Shown one piece after another: positions 33,807 to 42,177 of a stretch of 64,000 bases of DNA (its first letter is position 1; the number at the start of each line of letters is the position of its first letter). Source of the stretch: Acidipila sp. EB88. Lineage in GTDB: Bacteria; Acidobacteriota; Terriglobia; Terriglobales; Acidobacteriaceae. The DNA lies in contig NZ_QWEV01000005.1 of the NCBI RefSeq assembly GCF_003858395.1, positions 558,001 through 622,000 of the forward strand, in the 5' to 3' direction. A program made the position numbers and the translations under genes. The notes under the pieces were generated by a model, which was given only the letters and a program-made list of their open reading frames with translations, searched no databases and was not told the origin of the DNA.

Positions 33807-35135
33807 ATGCAGTCTTCCATTTCGATCCTGGTTATTACCACGCAGACCTGGCTGCATGTCACGCGTCTTGCCCTGCGATTGTCGTGGTACGGCTGCAAAA
33901 TATCTGTGCTCTGCCCGAGCGAGTCTCACCTGGCCTACCTGCCTGGCGTGCATCAACGCTTCTCCTACAGTGTGGGCGGCCGGGTCCGCTCCATACGCAA
34001 TGCCATTGAGAAGAGCGGCGCTGATTTCATTCTGCCTGCGGATGATCTTGCCGTATGGGCTCTGCATGAGGTGATGGAACAGCATCCATCGCTTGCTCCG
34101 CTCGTTGAGCGCTCCCTTGGCAACCCGCGTTTTCAGCCCTTCGTGCGCTCCCGCTTCGAACTGCTCGCTCTGGCGCATCGCCTCGGCATCGCGGTACCCG
34201 AGACAGAGCTGATCCACCAGCCTTCTGATCTCAACAGCTGGTCCGAGTCGGGCGAGACAAGCTTCATCATGAAAAAAGATGGAACCTGGGGCGGCAGCGG
34301 AGTGCGGGTAGTGCGCACGGCAGAAGAGGCGCAACAGGTGTATGCCCGCTTGCTCGAGCCGGAAAGCCTCAGCAGCAAGCTGCTTTGCCTTTTGCGCAAT
34401 GGCGATTATGCTGCATTCTCGAAGCTCCGCTGCCTGCCGGAACCGGAGATCACGGCGCAGGCCATGATTGCGGGGGTGCCCGCAAACTCGATGTATGTCT
34501 GCGATCGCGGGCGCATCCTGGGCGAAGTGCAGGCGCGCGTGGTGGTCACCAAGGGCAAGACCGGTCCTTCGCTCGTCATCCAGCTGATGAACGACCGGCG
34601 CATCACGCGGGCTGCCCGCCTCCTCGCGCGTGAGCTCGAGTTATCCGGTTGCTTCGGTCTCGACTTCATGATTGACGGCAGAGGCGAACCGCTGCTGATC
34701 GAACTTAATCCGCGCTTCACCCAGCTCGGACCACTCGCGGTCGCCGGGCAGCCAGACCTTGCCGGCCTGCTCTACGCGCACTGGACGGGCGCCCCGGTTC
34801 CGGAACCCGGACATCCCGATCTTGAAGCGTCCGTTTCCTTCTACCCGGAAGGCGAACGATGGACCCGCGAAGCCGCCAGCTTCCCGGGATGCCGTATCGA
34901 TCTTTTCCCCTCGGAAGCGGACATGTTTGCCGCCGTAGCCAAGGGAGATCCGCGCTGGCACATGCGCCTGCGGCGTCGCCTGTGGAACTCGTTGTCGAAC
35001 CTCAAGGGCACGCTGCAGATGGATCAGCAGTGGCAGCCGTTTTTTTACCAGGACGTTGCGCGTCGTGACGCGCCCGGCGAAGAGCTGGTGCTTGTTGGCG
35101 GCAAGAAGTCCGATGCAATCAGCTTCGCCAGCTGA
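33807..35135 (+). CDS. ATP-grasp family ligase
   Basis: 442 residues from ATG 33807, with GAGG eight bases upstream; a TTG at 33777 is an alternative but would overlap the inverted repeat. The N-terminal domain is Rossmann-like (SISILVITTQTWLHVTRLALRLSWYG). The ATP-grasp fold follows with FIMKKDGTWGGSGVRVV as the lysine-containing nucleotide loop, EITAQAMIAGVPANSMYVC, and the metal-binding SGCFGLDFMIDGRGEPLLIELNPRFTQLG. Such enzymes join a carboxylate to an amine or thiol through an acyl phosphate. Substrates are unknown. It pairs with the divergent flavoenzyme. No carrier protein or peptide precursor gene is visible next to it. Confidence 0.82.
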   Translation: MQSSISILVITTQTWLHVTRLALRLSWYGCKISVLCPSESHLAYLPGVHQRFSYSVGGRVRSIRNAIEKSGADFILPADDLAVWALHEVMEQHPSLAPLVERSLGNPRFQPFVRSRFELLALAHRLGIAVPETELIHQPSDLNSWSESGETSFIMKKDGTWGGSGVRVVRTAEEAQQVYARLLEPESLSSKLLCLLRNGDYAAFSKLRCLPEPEITAQAMIAGVPANSMYVCDRGRILGEVQARVVVTKGKTGPSLVIQLMNDRRITRAARLLARELELSGCFGLDFMIDGRGEPLLIELNPRFTQLGPLAVAGQPDLAGLLYAHWTGAPVPEPGHPDLEASVSFYPEGERWTREAASFPGCRIDLFPSEADMFAAVAKGDPRWHMRLRRRLWNSLSNLKGTLQMDQQWQPFFYQDVARRDAPGEELVLVGGKKSDAISFAS

Positions 35136-35146
35136 CCCCGGAAAGA

Positions 35147-35189
35147 CGCGACGATGCCGGAGCCTGCCCTCTTCTCCGGCATCGTCGCG
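35147..35189. terminator. Perfect 16-bp hairpin between convergent genes
   Basis: CGCGACGATGCCGGAG (35147-35162) and its exact reverse complement (35174-35189) enclose an 11-nt loop. It starts 12 bp after the ATP-grasp stop and ends 10 bp before the stop of the convergent gene. There is no long T run on either side, so it is a transcription-blocking or mRNA-stabilising hairpin rather than a textbook intrinsic terminator. Confidence 0.65.
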
Positions 35190-35198
35190 AACAAGCTG

Positions 35199-36536
35199 CT
35201 ACAGACTGCCCTTGCTACGCAGCATCTGTACTTCAATCCGCACGCCATCCAGTCCATTCGCGCTGTACACCGCGTACAGCCGCTCCGCGCTGAAGTTCGC
35301 CAGCACCACGTTGCGGAACTTGTTGTTGTACGTCGCAGTGTCCGCTGCGTTGTAGCCGAATGAACCCGCTACCTGGGCAAGCACCAGCTGCACCGCTGCC
35401 ACTGAAGGCCCTGAAAACGTGAAGTCCGAGTCGGACAGGTTGTGCAGTTCGTACTCGGTGAGGATGTTGGTTTGTCCTGCAGCGACAAGGTCCACCTCGC
35501 CCGTCTGCTCAAGTGCGGGCAGGCGATAGTTGCCGCTGCCATCCTTGATCAGGTAGCCCTTCGCGAGGGGGTCCTGCTGCGCGATGATTGCAGCCGCACG
35601 AATCCAGTTCACCACCTTGAACTCGTTACCGCTGGTGGGTGCAGAGTGCGCCGAGGCCTGCGTGATCAAAAATGCCGGAGAAAGGCCCCGTTTCATCGCT
35701 TCTGCAATCGACAGGATGTGGTGGCCGCCGGTGCGCGCATCTCCCGCCTGCCCGTAGTCGTCCATGCTGGCACCGGCGCCACCGATGCTCAACTCCTGGA
35801 ACTCCGTGCCATCTGCATTCCACTGGAAAACGATGCTCTTTGCCCAGTCATGCCACAAGGGCGCGCCGACAATGAGGTCAGGCGACAGGTACGGCGCGAG
35901 TGCAGCGACATTCTGCGGTGTCGGATGCGCAATAGTGTCAGCGTTTACGAAGTCCAGCCCGTTCGCGTCGTACTGACCGTAAACGCTGTGGTACTCCGAG
36001 GCGAGATTGATGTCCGCGGTTTCGTTGTTGGACTCATGCACAGGCAGTCCGCCAGGGTAGGAGTGGTGCGAACCGAAGCTGGAGCCGGGCGCGGAGTAGA
36101 ACGGCTGCGGCAGGTGCGGGCAGGCGGAATTGTCATTGAGCACGGGTGGAAACACTCCCGCGATCAACCCTCCGGGAAAGGTCGCGTCGTCTGCCTTGTT
36201 CAGCAGGCCCTGCGCCAGCAGCGTCGCCACAATCGCCTGCCGGTCCGCAGGCTTGAGATTGGCGCGGTGCAGCACGCAGGTGTCGGGGTTCACGATCGCG
36301 TCGTAGGTTTGCGTCCGAAGATTGTCGTCGCTCAGGCGGCCGATCTGCGCCTGGAGAAAGTGATACGCGGATTGCACCAGCGGCGCGTTGTTCGCGGTCA
36401 GCACCGCCTGCGCATTGCCAGCACCTGGCGTGGTCTGCGTCTGGGCCACGGCTGTGGCGGTGGTCAGCGCCAGGAGGGCAAGCGGCAAATAGCCTGCGCG
36501 TTCCAAGCAATATCGGCGAGAGAGCATCCAGGGCAT
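35199..36536 (-). CDS. Secreted HD-domain-like protein
   Basis: 445 residues from ATG 36536, chosen because GAAAGGA precedes it and it begins a signal peptide (GYLPLALLALTTATAVAQ). The body has spaced histidine/aspartate motifs like the HD phosphohydrolase superfamily: SHHSYPGGLPVH (His157, His158, His167), LWHDWAKSI (His229-Asp230), GGHHILS (His272, His273) and ASAH (His297). The HHxYPGGLxxH arrangement is typical of cytoplasmic HD nucleases and phosphohydrolases, but here the protein appears exported. Substrate unknown. No lipoprotein cysteine. The family call is by motif only. Confidence 0.65.
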   Translation of the reverse strand: MPWMLSRRYCLERAGYLPLALLALTTATAVAQTQTTPGAGNAQAVLTANNAPLVQSAYHFLQAQIGRLSDDNLRTQTYDAIVNPDTCVLHRANLKPADRQAIVATLLAQGLLNKADDATFPGGLIAGVFPPVLNDNSACPHLPQPFYSAPGSSFGSHHSYPGGLPVHESNNETADINLASEYHSVYGQYDANGLDFVNADTIAHPTPQNVAALAPYLSPDLIVGAPLWHDWAKSIVFQWNADGTEFQELSIGGAGASMDDYGQAGDARTGGHHILSIAEAMKRGLSPAFLITQASAHSAPTSGNEFKVVNWIRAAAIIAQQDPLAKGYLIKDGSGNYRLPALEQTGEVDLVAAGQTNILTEYELHNLSDSDFTFSGPSVAAVQLVLAQVAGSFGYNAADTATYNNKFRNVVLANFSAERLYAVYSANGLDGVRIEVQMLRSKGSL

Positions 36537-36867
36537 GGCGGTCCTTTCGTGCGGCGTGCGGGGCATCACGCTGGTGTGAAACGTGCACTGCAGACGCATT
36601 CGCGCGGGCGAATGACGCGGTGAGGTTGCAGGGCGACGCTACCAGCGCACGGCGGGCGCTGCCTTGAACGTTGCAACAATTTGGAGAGAATTCCGGGCTC
36701 TTGCGTAGGGCGCCAGCATGCGCGCCATGCCGCAGAGGTGCTGGGCAGAACAACATGGCAGGGATACACCGCGCAGCGAAAACGCGCAGCAGCCATCGGG
36801 CCGCCGCGCGTTCGTGTTCACGACAGGGTCAGCCACTCACCCCGCGTTTTCAGAGATGCTCAGCCGA
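36537..36867. other. Intergenic region, no gene seen
   Basis: About 330 bp between the HD-like gene start and the DUF2911 stop, both on the minus strand. It must contain the promoter of the HD-like gene. Short open frames on both strands lack ribosome sites and recognisable products. Confidence 0.45.
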
Positions 36868-37440
36868 TTACTGCGCGACCACCGGCACCCAGACGTCCGT
36901 CTTCTCCCAGCGCACATGCAGTTCCGTGCTCTTGCCGTGGGTCTTTTCGAAACTGATACTCATCAACTCCTGCGGGGTCGACAGCGTACTCTTCTTCATG
37001 TCGATACGGGCCAGGTCCTGAGGTTCGTTGTACTCAGTCCCCCACTGCCCGGTCTGCTTGTTGACGATCAGCTTCCAGGTGCCTTCCGAGGGGAGTGTGT
37101 ACAGCGTGTAGGTGCCGGCCGGAACCATGGTGCCGCCGATCTTGAGGTCCGTTGCCGTCTTGAACAGCGTTGCCGGGTTGGCACCAGTCCGCCAGACCTT
37201 GCCGTACGGAACGAGGCCGCCCATGATCGCGCGTCCGCGCATGGAAGGCGCATTGTAGTGAATGCTCACGGCCTTGCCCTCGAGCGTCACCATGGCGTCG
37301 GCGGGCGGGCTGGGCAGCGGCTTCTTATCCGTCTGCGCCATCCCGCTCATCTGCCCCATACCCTGTGCTGGCGAAGCCGCAGGAGCTGCAGCCAGCAGGC
37401 ACCCCAGGCTCAACGTAAACAAACATCGCGCATTTTTCAT
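36868..37440 (-). CDS. DUF2911 family exported protein
   Basis: 190 residues from ATG 37440. The long upstream open frame is discarded because MKNARCLFTLSLGCLLAAAPAASPAQ is a clean signal peptide, preceded by GATGGA. The mature protein fits DUF2911: VTLEGKAVSIHYNAPSMRGRAIMGGLVPYGKVWRTGANPATLF, then LKIGGTMVPAGTYTLYTLPSEGTWKLIVNKQTGQWG and a closing ELHVRWEKTDVWVPV. DUF2911 proteins are periplasmic or surface proteins of unknown function, common in Bacteroidota and Acidobacteriota. It has no operon partner within 300 bp. Confidence 0.9.
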   Translation of the reverse strand: MKNARCLFTLSLGCLLAAAPAASPAQGMGQMSGMAQTDKKPLPSPPADAMVTLEGKAVSIHYNAPSMRGRAIMGGLVPYGKVWRTGANPATLFKTATDLKIGGTMVPAGTYTLYTLPSEGTWKLIVNKQTGQWGTEYNEPQDLARIDMKKSTLSTPQELMSISFEKTHGKSTELHVRWEKTDVWVPVVAQ

Positions 37441-37750
37441 CGATCCATCTCCATCAATTTGTGGTCGCGCATCTCGAACTGCAATCGCCTGCACCAGTCT
37501 GGGACGGCAACCCTGGATTGTCAAAGCGCTGGCCTCAAGCGGCTGACATGCCCGCAACCGCTCTGCGGGTGTTTGCTCGTATCGTGCAGGCACCACAATG
37601 CAGCGCGGGACCGGAGTGTTCCGAACTTTGTGGCTTCGGCCCGTCGCCGCGGAATCGCGGACACGCACCATTCCACGCTTCCCGTTCGGACGAGAAGCGC
37701 CGGGCAGGCAGGGTCGTCGCCATGGAACAATCCTCGAGAACAACACCTGC
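37441..37750. other. Intergenic region, no gene seen
   Basis: 310 bp between the DUF2911 start and the MATE stop. Open frames here are arginine-rich shadows without ribosome sites. Presumably carries the DUF2911 promoter; no clear boxes or terminator identified. Confidence 0.45.
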
Positions 37751-39169
37751 CTAGATCTTCTGCGTAGCCCAGCGCCCTTGCCGAAACAACAGGATACTCG
37801 CCAGCACGATGGCTGCTTGTGCCACTACGATCGCGACAAATACGCCGTCGACGTGCAGCCTGGTATGCATGGCGAGCCACCAGGCGAGAGGGATCTCCAG
37901 CATCCAGAAGCCGAAAAAGTTCACGATGGTCGGGGTCAGCGTATCGCCTGCGCCGTTAAACGCCTGCATCAACACCATGCCATAGGCATAGGCAATGTTG
38001 CCGCAGCTTACGATCCGCAGGCAGTCGACCGCGGTGCGCGACACGGCAGGATCCTGCGTAAACAGCGCAACGATCGGTCCGGCGGCAGCGATAAACACGA
38101 GGCCTACCAAGCCCAGAAACACCATGTTCCACAAGCCTGTGCGCCACACCGCTACCCTTGCGCGGCGCACCTCGCCGGCTCCGAGGTTCTGCCCCACCAG
38201 GGTGGCTGCCGCATTGCTCAGTCCCCACGAAGGCAGGATGGCAAAGATCACGATGCGGATTGCAATGGTGTAGCCCGCGAGGCCAGGCGCGCCAAACAGG
38301 CTCACGATCCGCACCAGCCCGATCCAGCTCGCCTGGGCTATAAGAAATTGCACGACCGCCACACTCGCAACGCTGGCCAGCTTGGCCAGCACCGCGCCGT
38401 GCCAGCGGACGTGCCGTGCCAGGATCCGAAGCCGCTCTGTGCCCTTGCCCAGACGGTAGAACTGGTACAGCACCCCGATGCCCCGCCCTGTAAACGTCGC
38501 CAGCGCCGCACCCGTGACACCCATGCGCGGAAACGGCCCCAGCCCGAAGATCAGGCACGGGTCCAGGATGAGGTTCAGAATGTTCGAGGCCCACAGCAAA
38601 CGCATCGCAATTGCCGCATCGCCCGCGCCTCGAAAGATCGAGTTATTGAGAAAAAGCAGCAGCACCACGGCCGACCCACCCAGCGCGATCCGCATGTAGC
38701 CGGAGCCGATGGCGATGATGGCAGGCGTGGCGCCCATCCATCCAAGCAGCCGAGGCGCCAGCAGAAACGCCGGGATCCCGATCAGCAGCGAGGTCACCAG
38801 CCCGAGCAGGATCGCCTGCACCGCCGCGGTCGCCGCGCCATCCGGGTCCTTTTCGCCTACACGCCGGGCGACCATCGCGGTGGTTGACATGCCCAGGCCG
38901 ATCCCAATCGCGAAGACCAGCGTGAGCAGCGACTCGGTCAGCCCCACGGTGGCAATGGCGTCCGAGCCCAGCCGGCTCACCCAGAAAACATCCACCACGG
39001 CAAACAGCGACTCCAGCACCATCTCCAGGACCATGGGGATCGCGAGCAGCAGGATGGATCGGTTCAGGCTGCCGGTGGTGTAGTCCTGGTGCGAACCGCG
39101 CACCGCTTCCCGGACCGATTGCCAGAGAGTGGGTGCGGGCTGTGCGCTTACGTCGTCATGAGGCTGCAT
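37751..39169 (-). CDS. MATE family efflux transporter
   Basis: 472 residues from ATG 39169 (a TTG eight codons earlier is the alternative). MATE proteins export cationic drugs and metabolites using Na+ or H+ gradients. Twelve hydrophobic helices in two similar halves are visible. Each half begins with a related segment (LNRSILLLAIPMVLEMVLESLFAVVDVFWVSRLG in the first), and NNSIFRGAGDAAIAM and LMQAFNGAGDTLTPTIVNF are the matching helix ends. Conserved GLTESLLTLVFAIGIGLG and VGQNLGAGEVRRAR fit the family. Substrate unknown. Alone on its strand, about 70 bp from the next gene. Confidence 0.94.
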   Translation of the reverse strand: MQPHDDVSAQPAPTLWQSVREAVRGSHQDYTTGSLNRSILLLAIPMVLEMVLESLFAVVDVFWVSRLGSDAIATVGLTESLLTLVFAIGIGLGMSTTAMVARRVGEKDPDGAATAAVQAILLGLVTSLLIGIPAFLLAPRLLGWMGATPAIIAIGSGYMRIALGGSAVVLLLFLNNSIFRGAGDAAIAMRLLWASNILNLILDPCLIFGLGPFPRMGVTGAALATFTGRGIGVLYQFYRLGKGTERLRILARHVRWHGAVLAKLASVASVAVVQFLIAQASWIGLVRIVSLFGAPGLAGYTIAIRIVIFAILPSWGLSNAAATLVGQNLGAGEVRRARVAVWRTGLWNMVFLGLVGLVFIAAAGPIVALFTQDPAVSRTAVDCLRIVSCGNIAYAYGMVLMQAFNGAGDTLTPTIVNFFGFWMLEIPLAWWLAMHTRLHVDGVFVAIVVAQAAIVLASILLFRQGRWATQKI

Positions 39170-39238
39170 AGGAATGGCCCATGGTAGAGGCAATCACGCC
39201 TCGATACCAGCCTGCGGTGCAGGGGTTCGCCCCCGCCG

Positions 39239-39664
39239 CTATGCGGGCTTAATGAACGAAGCCGCGGTGCCATCCTCCGTGTCGATGAAGCACACGTCTT
39301 CGGGGTGGCGCCGCGGTGTGTCGATGGCGAGGAAGACCACCGGATGCTCAAGCAGGGTCGGCATTGCGTGCACCGTGCCGCGCCCGAAGAACAGGAAGTG
39401 GCCCGGGGCGAACGCGCTCTCGGTTGCGCGATCTACCGTCCAGAAGGTGCCGCGGCCGGAGAGGACGTACAGGTGCTCATCGCAGTGCCGATGAAAGTGC
39501 GCGGGGGTCGCGCGGTACACGCGAAAGACGCGCGCGCTCGACTCCCCCCGATCGACCAGGTAGCGATCGAGCAGCATCGTAGACGCCTCGCCCGGGAAAG
39601 CGCGGGCAATGGCCTCAAGGTCGAACCGTGCTGCAGGTGGCGATGGTTCGGGTGGCTGGGACAA
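39239..39664 (-). CDS. Cupin-domain protein
   Basis: 141 residues. A single small beta-barrel cupin with motif 1 HFHRHCDEHLYVLSGRG and motif 2 APGHFLFFGRGTVHAMP, giving a His/His/Glu/His-type metal site. The flanks (VFRVYRATPAHF, HPEDVCFIDTEDG) do not identify a specific enzyme. Probably cytoplasmic. It lies between the MATE gene and the small membrane peptide on the same strand, without obvious coupling. Confidence 0.82.
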   Translation of the reverse strand: MSQPPEPSPPAARFDLEAIARAFPGEASTMLLDRYLVDRGESSARVFRVYRATPAHFHRHCDEHLYVLSGRGTFWTVDRATESAFAPGHFLFFGRGTVHAMPTLLEHPVVFLAIDTPRRHPEDVCFIDTEDGTAASFIKPA

Positions 39665-39713
39665 GGCAGTTCCGCTCGTTGCAACCAGATAGTAGCAGGA
39701 GGATGCGAGGCGG

Positions 39714-39740
39714 CAAAAAGCTCCCCGGTGAGGGGGAGCT
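39714..39740 (-). terminator. Rho-independent terminator for the 48-aa membrane peptide gene
   Basis: Read on the minus strand: stem AGCTCCCC / GGGGAGCT (39740-39733 with 39726-39719), six-base loop, then TTTTT from 39718 downwards. It lies 75 bp after the stop of the small gene at 39815. Confidence 0.85.
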
Positions 39741-39814
39741 CAGGTAGGAACATTGATATTACAAGTGGGGCGCGTAGGTCGCCGGCCGGCTGAGTCGAGC
39801 GGGGAGGGTGGGTC

Positions 39815-39961
39815 TTACTTCTCGCGTCCAAGAATGATGATCACCGCGGTCAGCGCGGCAAGGCTGATCGAGACCAGCGTGATGAGTGGGATGACGGTGG
39901 ACTTGGGAATACCGGCAGCGTTCGTGCTTTCCCTGGGCAATGTATCGAAGTCAGTTTCCAT
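39815..39961 (-). CDS. Small single-span membrane protein, 48 residues
   Basis: An ATG at 39961 opens a 48-codon frame: an acidic N-terminus (METDFDTLPRESTNAAG), then a hydrophobic helix (TVIPLITLVSISLAALTAVIIIL) and a short basic end (GREK). The amphipathic layout and the strong intrinsic terminator just downstream support a real transcription unit. No ribosome site stands out (the upstream bases are CCTTAC). I do not recognise a family. It could be an accessory subunit or a regulatory micropeptide of the membrane. Confidence 0.65.
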   Translation of the reverse strand: METDFDTLPRESTNAAGIPKSTVIPLITLVSISLAALTAVIIILGREK

Positions 39962-40191
39962 GTAAGGCTAGATGCGCCCCCGTTCGCTTGCTCAATGGGG
40001 CGGAGCTGCGCGGGGCAACGTGATGTTGACGGTGTGAAGGTCGCACCAGGAGAGCCAGCCAACCAGCAGAACCCGCTCCGAATGCCTGCCTCGCGCAAGC
40101 GGGCAGCCATCCGCGCTATGATGTGGCGACTCGCGCGGTCACTTGCACGGTTACAGCCACAAGCACTCCAGCGCCGGCACAAGGAGCCCCT

Positions 40192-42117
40192 ATGCACCGC
40201 CAACCCAGCAAGCGATGGCTGACCCGACCAGCGTTTCTGCTTGCGCTCGCTGGAGCCATGCCATGGGGGCCGGCCACGACATCCTCAGCGCAGAACGCGC
40301 AGTCCGGTACATCTGCCCCGCAGGAAGGGGCACAAGCCCCAGCGCATGGCGGCTCGGTAACGGGCGGCGTGTACGCGCCAGTCCTGGACGCAAGCAAGCT
40401 GCCGATCACTGCCGGCGGCAGCGTAAAAACCGGACCGATCATCTTCCAGAACATCGCTGAGGCAGCCGGGCTCGCTTCGTGGAAACACCAGATGGGCACC
40501 CCGTCCAAGCAGTACATCCTTGAGACCATCGGTTCCGGCGTCGCGCTGCTCGACTATGACAACGACGGCTGGCTGGACATCTACCTTGTGAATGGCTCCA
40601 CAAAGGCAGCGATGGACGGCACTGAACCTGCCCCGCAGGCTGCGTTGTTTCATAACAACCACGATGGCACCTTTACCAACGTGACGGCTGCGGCCGGGGT
40701 CGGCAACGGCCGGTGGGGGTTCGGTGCGGTGGCTGCCGACTACGACAACGACGGCTGGCCCGACCTGTACGTCACCAACTTCGGCCAGAACCGCCTGTAC
40801 CACAACAACCACGACGGCACCTTCACCGACGTTGCGGCAAAGGCAGGCGTGCAGCTCGGCAACTGGTCCACCGGTGCCACCTGGGGTGACTACGATGGCG
40901 ACGGGCGGCTTGACCTGTTCGTGCCCGGCTACGTGCATTACGACCTGAAGGCTCAACCCAGCAGCAACCCGAACGACGCGGTCTCATCTTTCTGCCAGTA
41001 CCGTGGAGTGCGCACCTACTGCGGCCCACGCGGCCTGGCGGGCGAGCCGGACCACCTGTTCCACAACAACGGGGACGGCACATTTACCGACGTCAGCCAG
41101 AAAGCCGGTGTGGCTGACAAGCCTGGCTATTACGGTCTTTCTTCCGTCTTCATTGACGTCAACAACGACGGCAAGCCCGATCTGCTCGTCGCGGATGACT
41201 CCACGCCGAATTACCTCTACCTGAACAAGGGAGATGGCACATTTGAAGACGCAAGCTACGCCTCCGGCTATGCCCTGAACAAGGAAGGCCGAGAAACGGC
41301 ATCGATGGGCATTGCGATCGGCGACCAGCGCAATGCCGGGCTGCTCGACGTCTTCAACACCACCTTCTCTGACGACTACAAGCCGCTGTACCGCAACGAT
41401 GGCGATGCCAACTTCACCGACGTCTCGTATGGAACAACGGCTGCCGAGATGACCATCCCGTTCCTGGGCTGGGGCACTGGCTTTTTCGACTACGACAACG
41501 ACGGCTGGAAAGACCTGTTCTTTGTAAACGGCCACGTCTACAGCAATGCCGACCAGAACACCTGGGGAACCACCTGGGCCGAGCGCCCGTTGCTGTTCCA
41601 CAACGAGGCCGGCAAGCGCCTGGCGCCGGTGCCCGCGGTTGCCGGTACCGCCCTGGCCACGCCTATGCCGTCGCGTGGCATGGCTTTTGGCGACCTCTTC
41701 AACGACGGACACATCGACGCCGTGATCAACAACATGGATGCCGCGCCGGCCCTGCTGCGCAATGTGGACGCGGACGCACGCTCCAGCCACTGGCTGGAAC
41801 TGCAACTGGTCGGGAGTGGTAAAAGCCCCCGCAGTGCCATTGGAGCTACTGTCACCCTGTCGGCCGGTGGTCACGTGCAGCGCGAAGACATGTTCGCGGG
41901 CGCGAGCTTCGCATCGTCGAGCGATCCGCGACCCCACTTCGGGCTGGGTTCCAGCAGTTCGGTGCAGGCGCTTTTTGTGCGCTGGCCGGACGGACACATC
42001 GAAAAGTTTGTGCCGGATGCGGTCGATCGCATCCTCACCCTCAAGGAAGGGACGGGTGAGGCAGTGCCGAGCATAGATCCCGCGCTGTACGGTGCGGCAC
42101 CCGCCTCATCCCGGTAA
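40192..42117 (+). CDS. Secreted CRTAC1-like protein with FG-GAP/VCBS repeats and ASPIC/UnbV domain
   Basis: 641 residues from ATG 40192, with AAGGAG six bases upstream and a signal peptide (FLLALAGAMPWGPATTSSAQ). The central part is a beta-propeller of repeats carrying calcium-binding DxDxDG loops (LLDYDNDGWLDIYLVN, ADYDNDGWPDLYVTN, GDYDGDGRLDLFVPG, FFDYDNDGWKDLFFVN). The C-terminus is an ASPIC/UnbV domain (LELQLVGSGKSPRSAIGATV, FGLGSSSSVQALFVRWPDG). Such proteins are extracytoplasmic and their function is poorly known. In acidobacteria they often sit beside multihaem or TPR proteins, as here. Confidence 0.93.
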   Translation: MHRQPSKRWLTRPAFLLALAGAMPWGPATTSSAQNAQSGTSAPQEGAQAPAHGGSVTGGVYAPVLDASKLPITAGGSVKTGPIIFQNIAEAAGLASWKHQMGTPSKQYILETIGSGVALLDYDNDGWLDIYLVNGSTKAAMDGTEPAPQAALFHNNHDGTFTNVTAAAGVGNGRWGFGAVAADYDNDGWPDLYVTNFGQNRLYHNNHDGTFTDVAAKAGVQLGNWSTGATWGDYDGDGRLDLFVPGYVHYDLKAQPSSNPNDAVSSFCQYRGVRTYCGPRGLAGEPDHLFHNNGDGTFTDVSQKAGVADKPGYYGLSSVFIDVNNDGKPDLLVADDSTPNYLYLNKGDGTFEDASYASGYALNKEGRETASMGIAIGDQRNAGLLDVFNTTFSDDYKPLYRNDGDANFTDVSYGTTAAEMTIPFLGWGTGFFDYDNDGWKDLFFVNGHVYSNADQNTWGTTWAERPLLFHNEAGKRLAPVPAVAGTALATPMPSRGMAFGDLFNDGHIDAVINNMDAAPALLRNVDADARSSHWLELQLVGSGKSPRSAIGATVTLSAGGHVQREDMFAGASFASSSDPRPHFGLGSSSSVQALFVRWPDGHIEKFVPDAVDRILTLKEGTGEAVPSIDPALYGAAPASSR

Positions 42118-42177
42118 GACAAAGGGGATGTTTGCTGACAACGATGGCGTTACAGTACTAATATCTCCTCGCCACGT

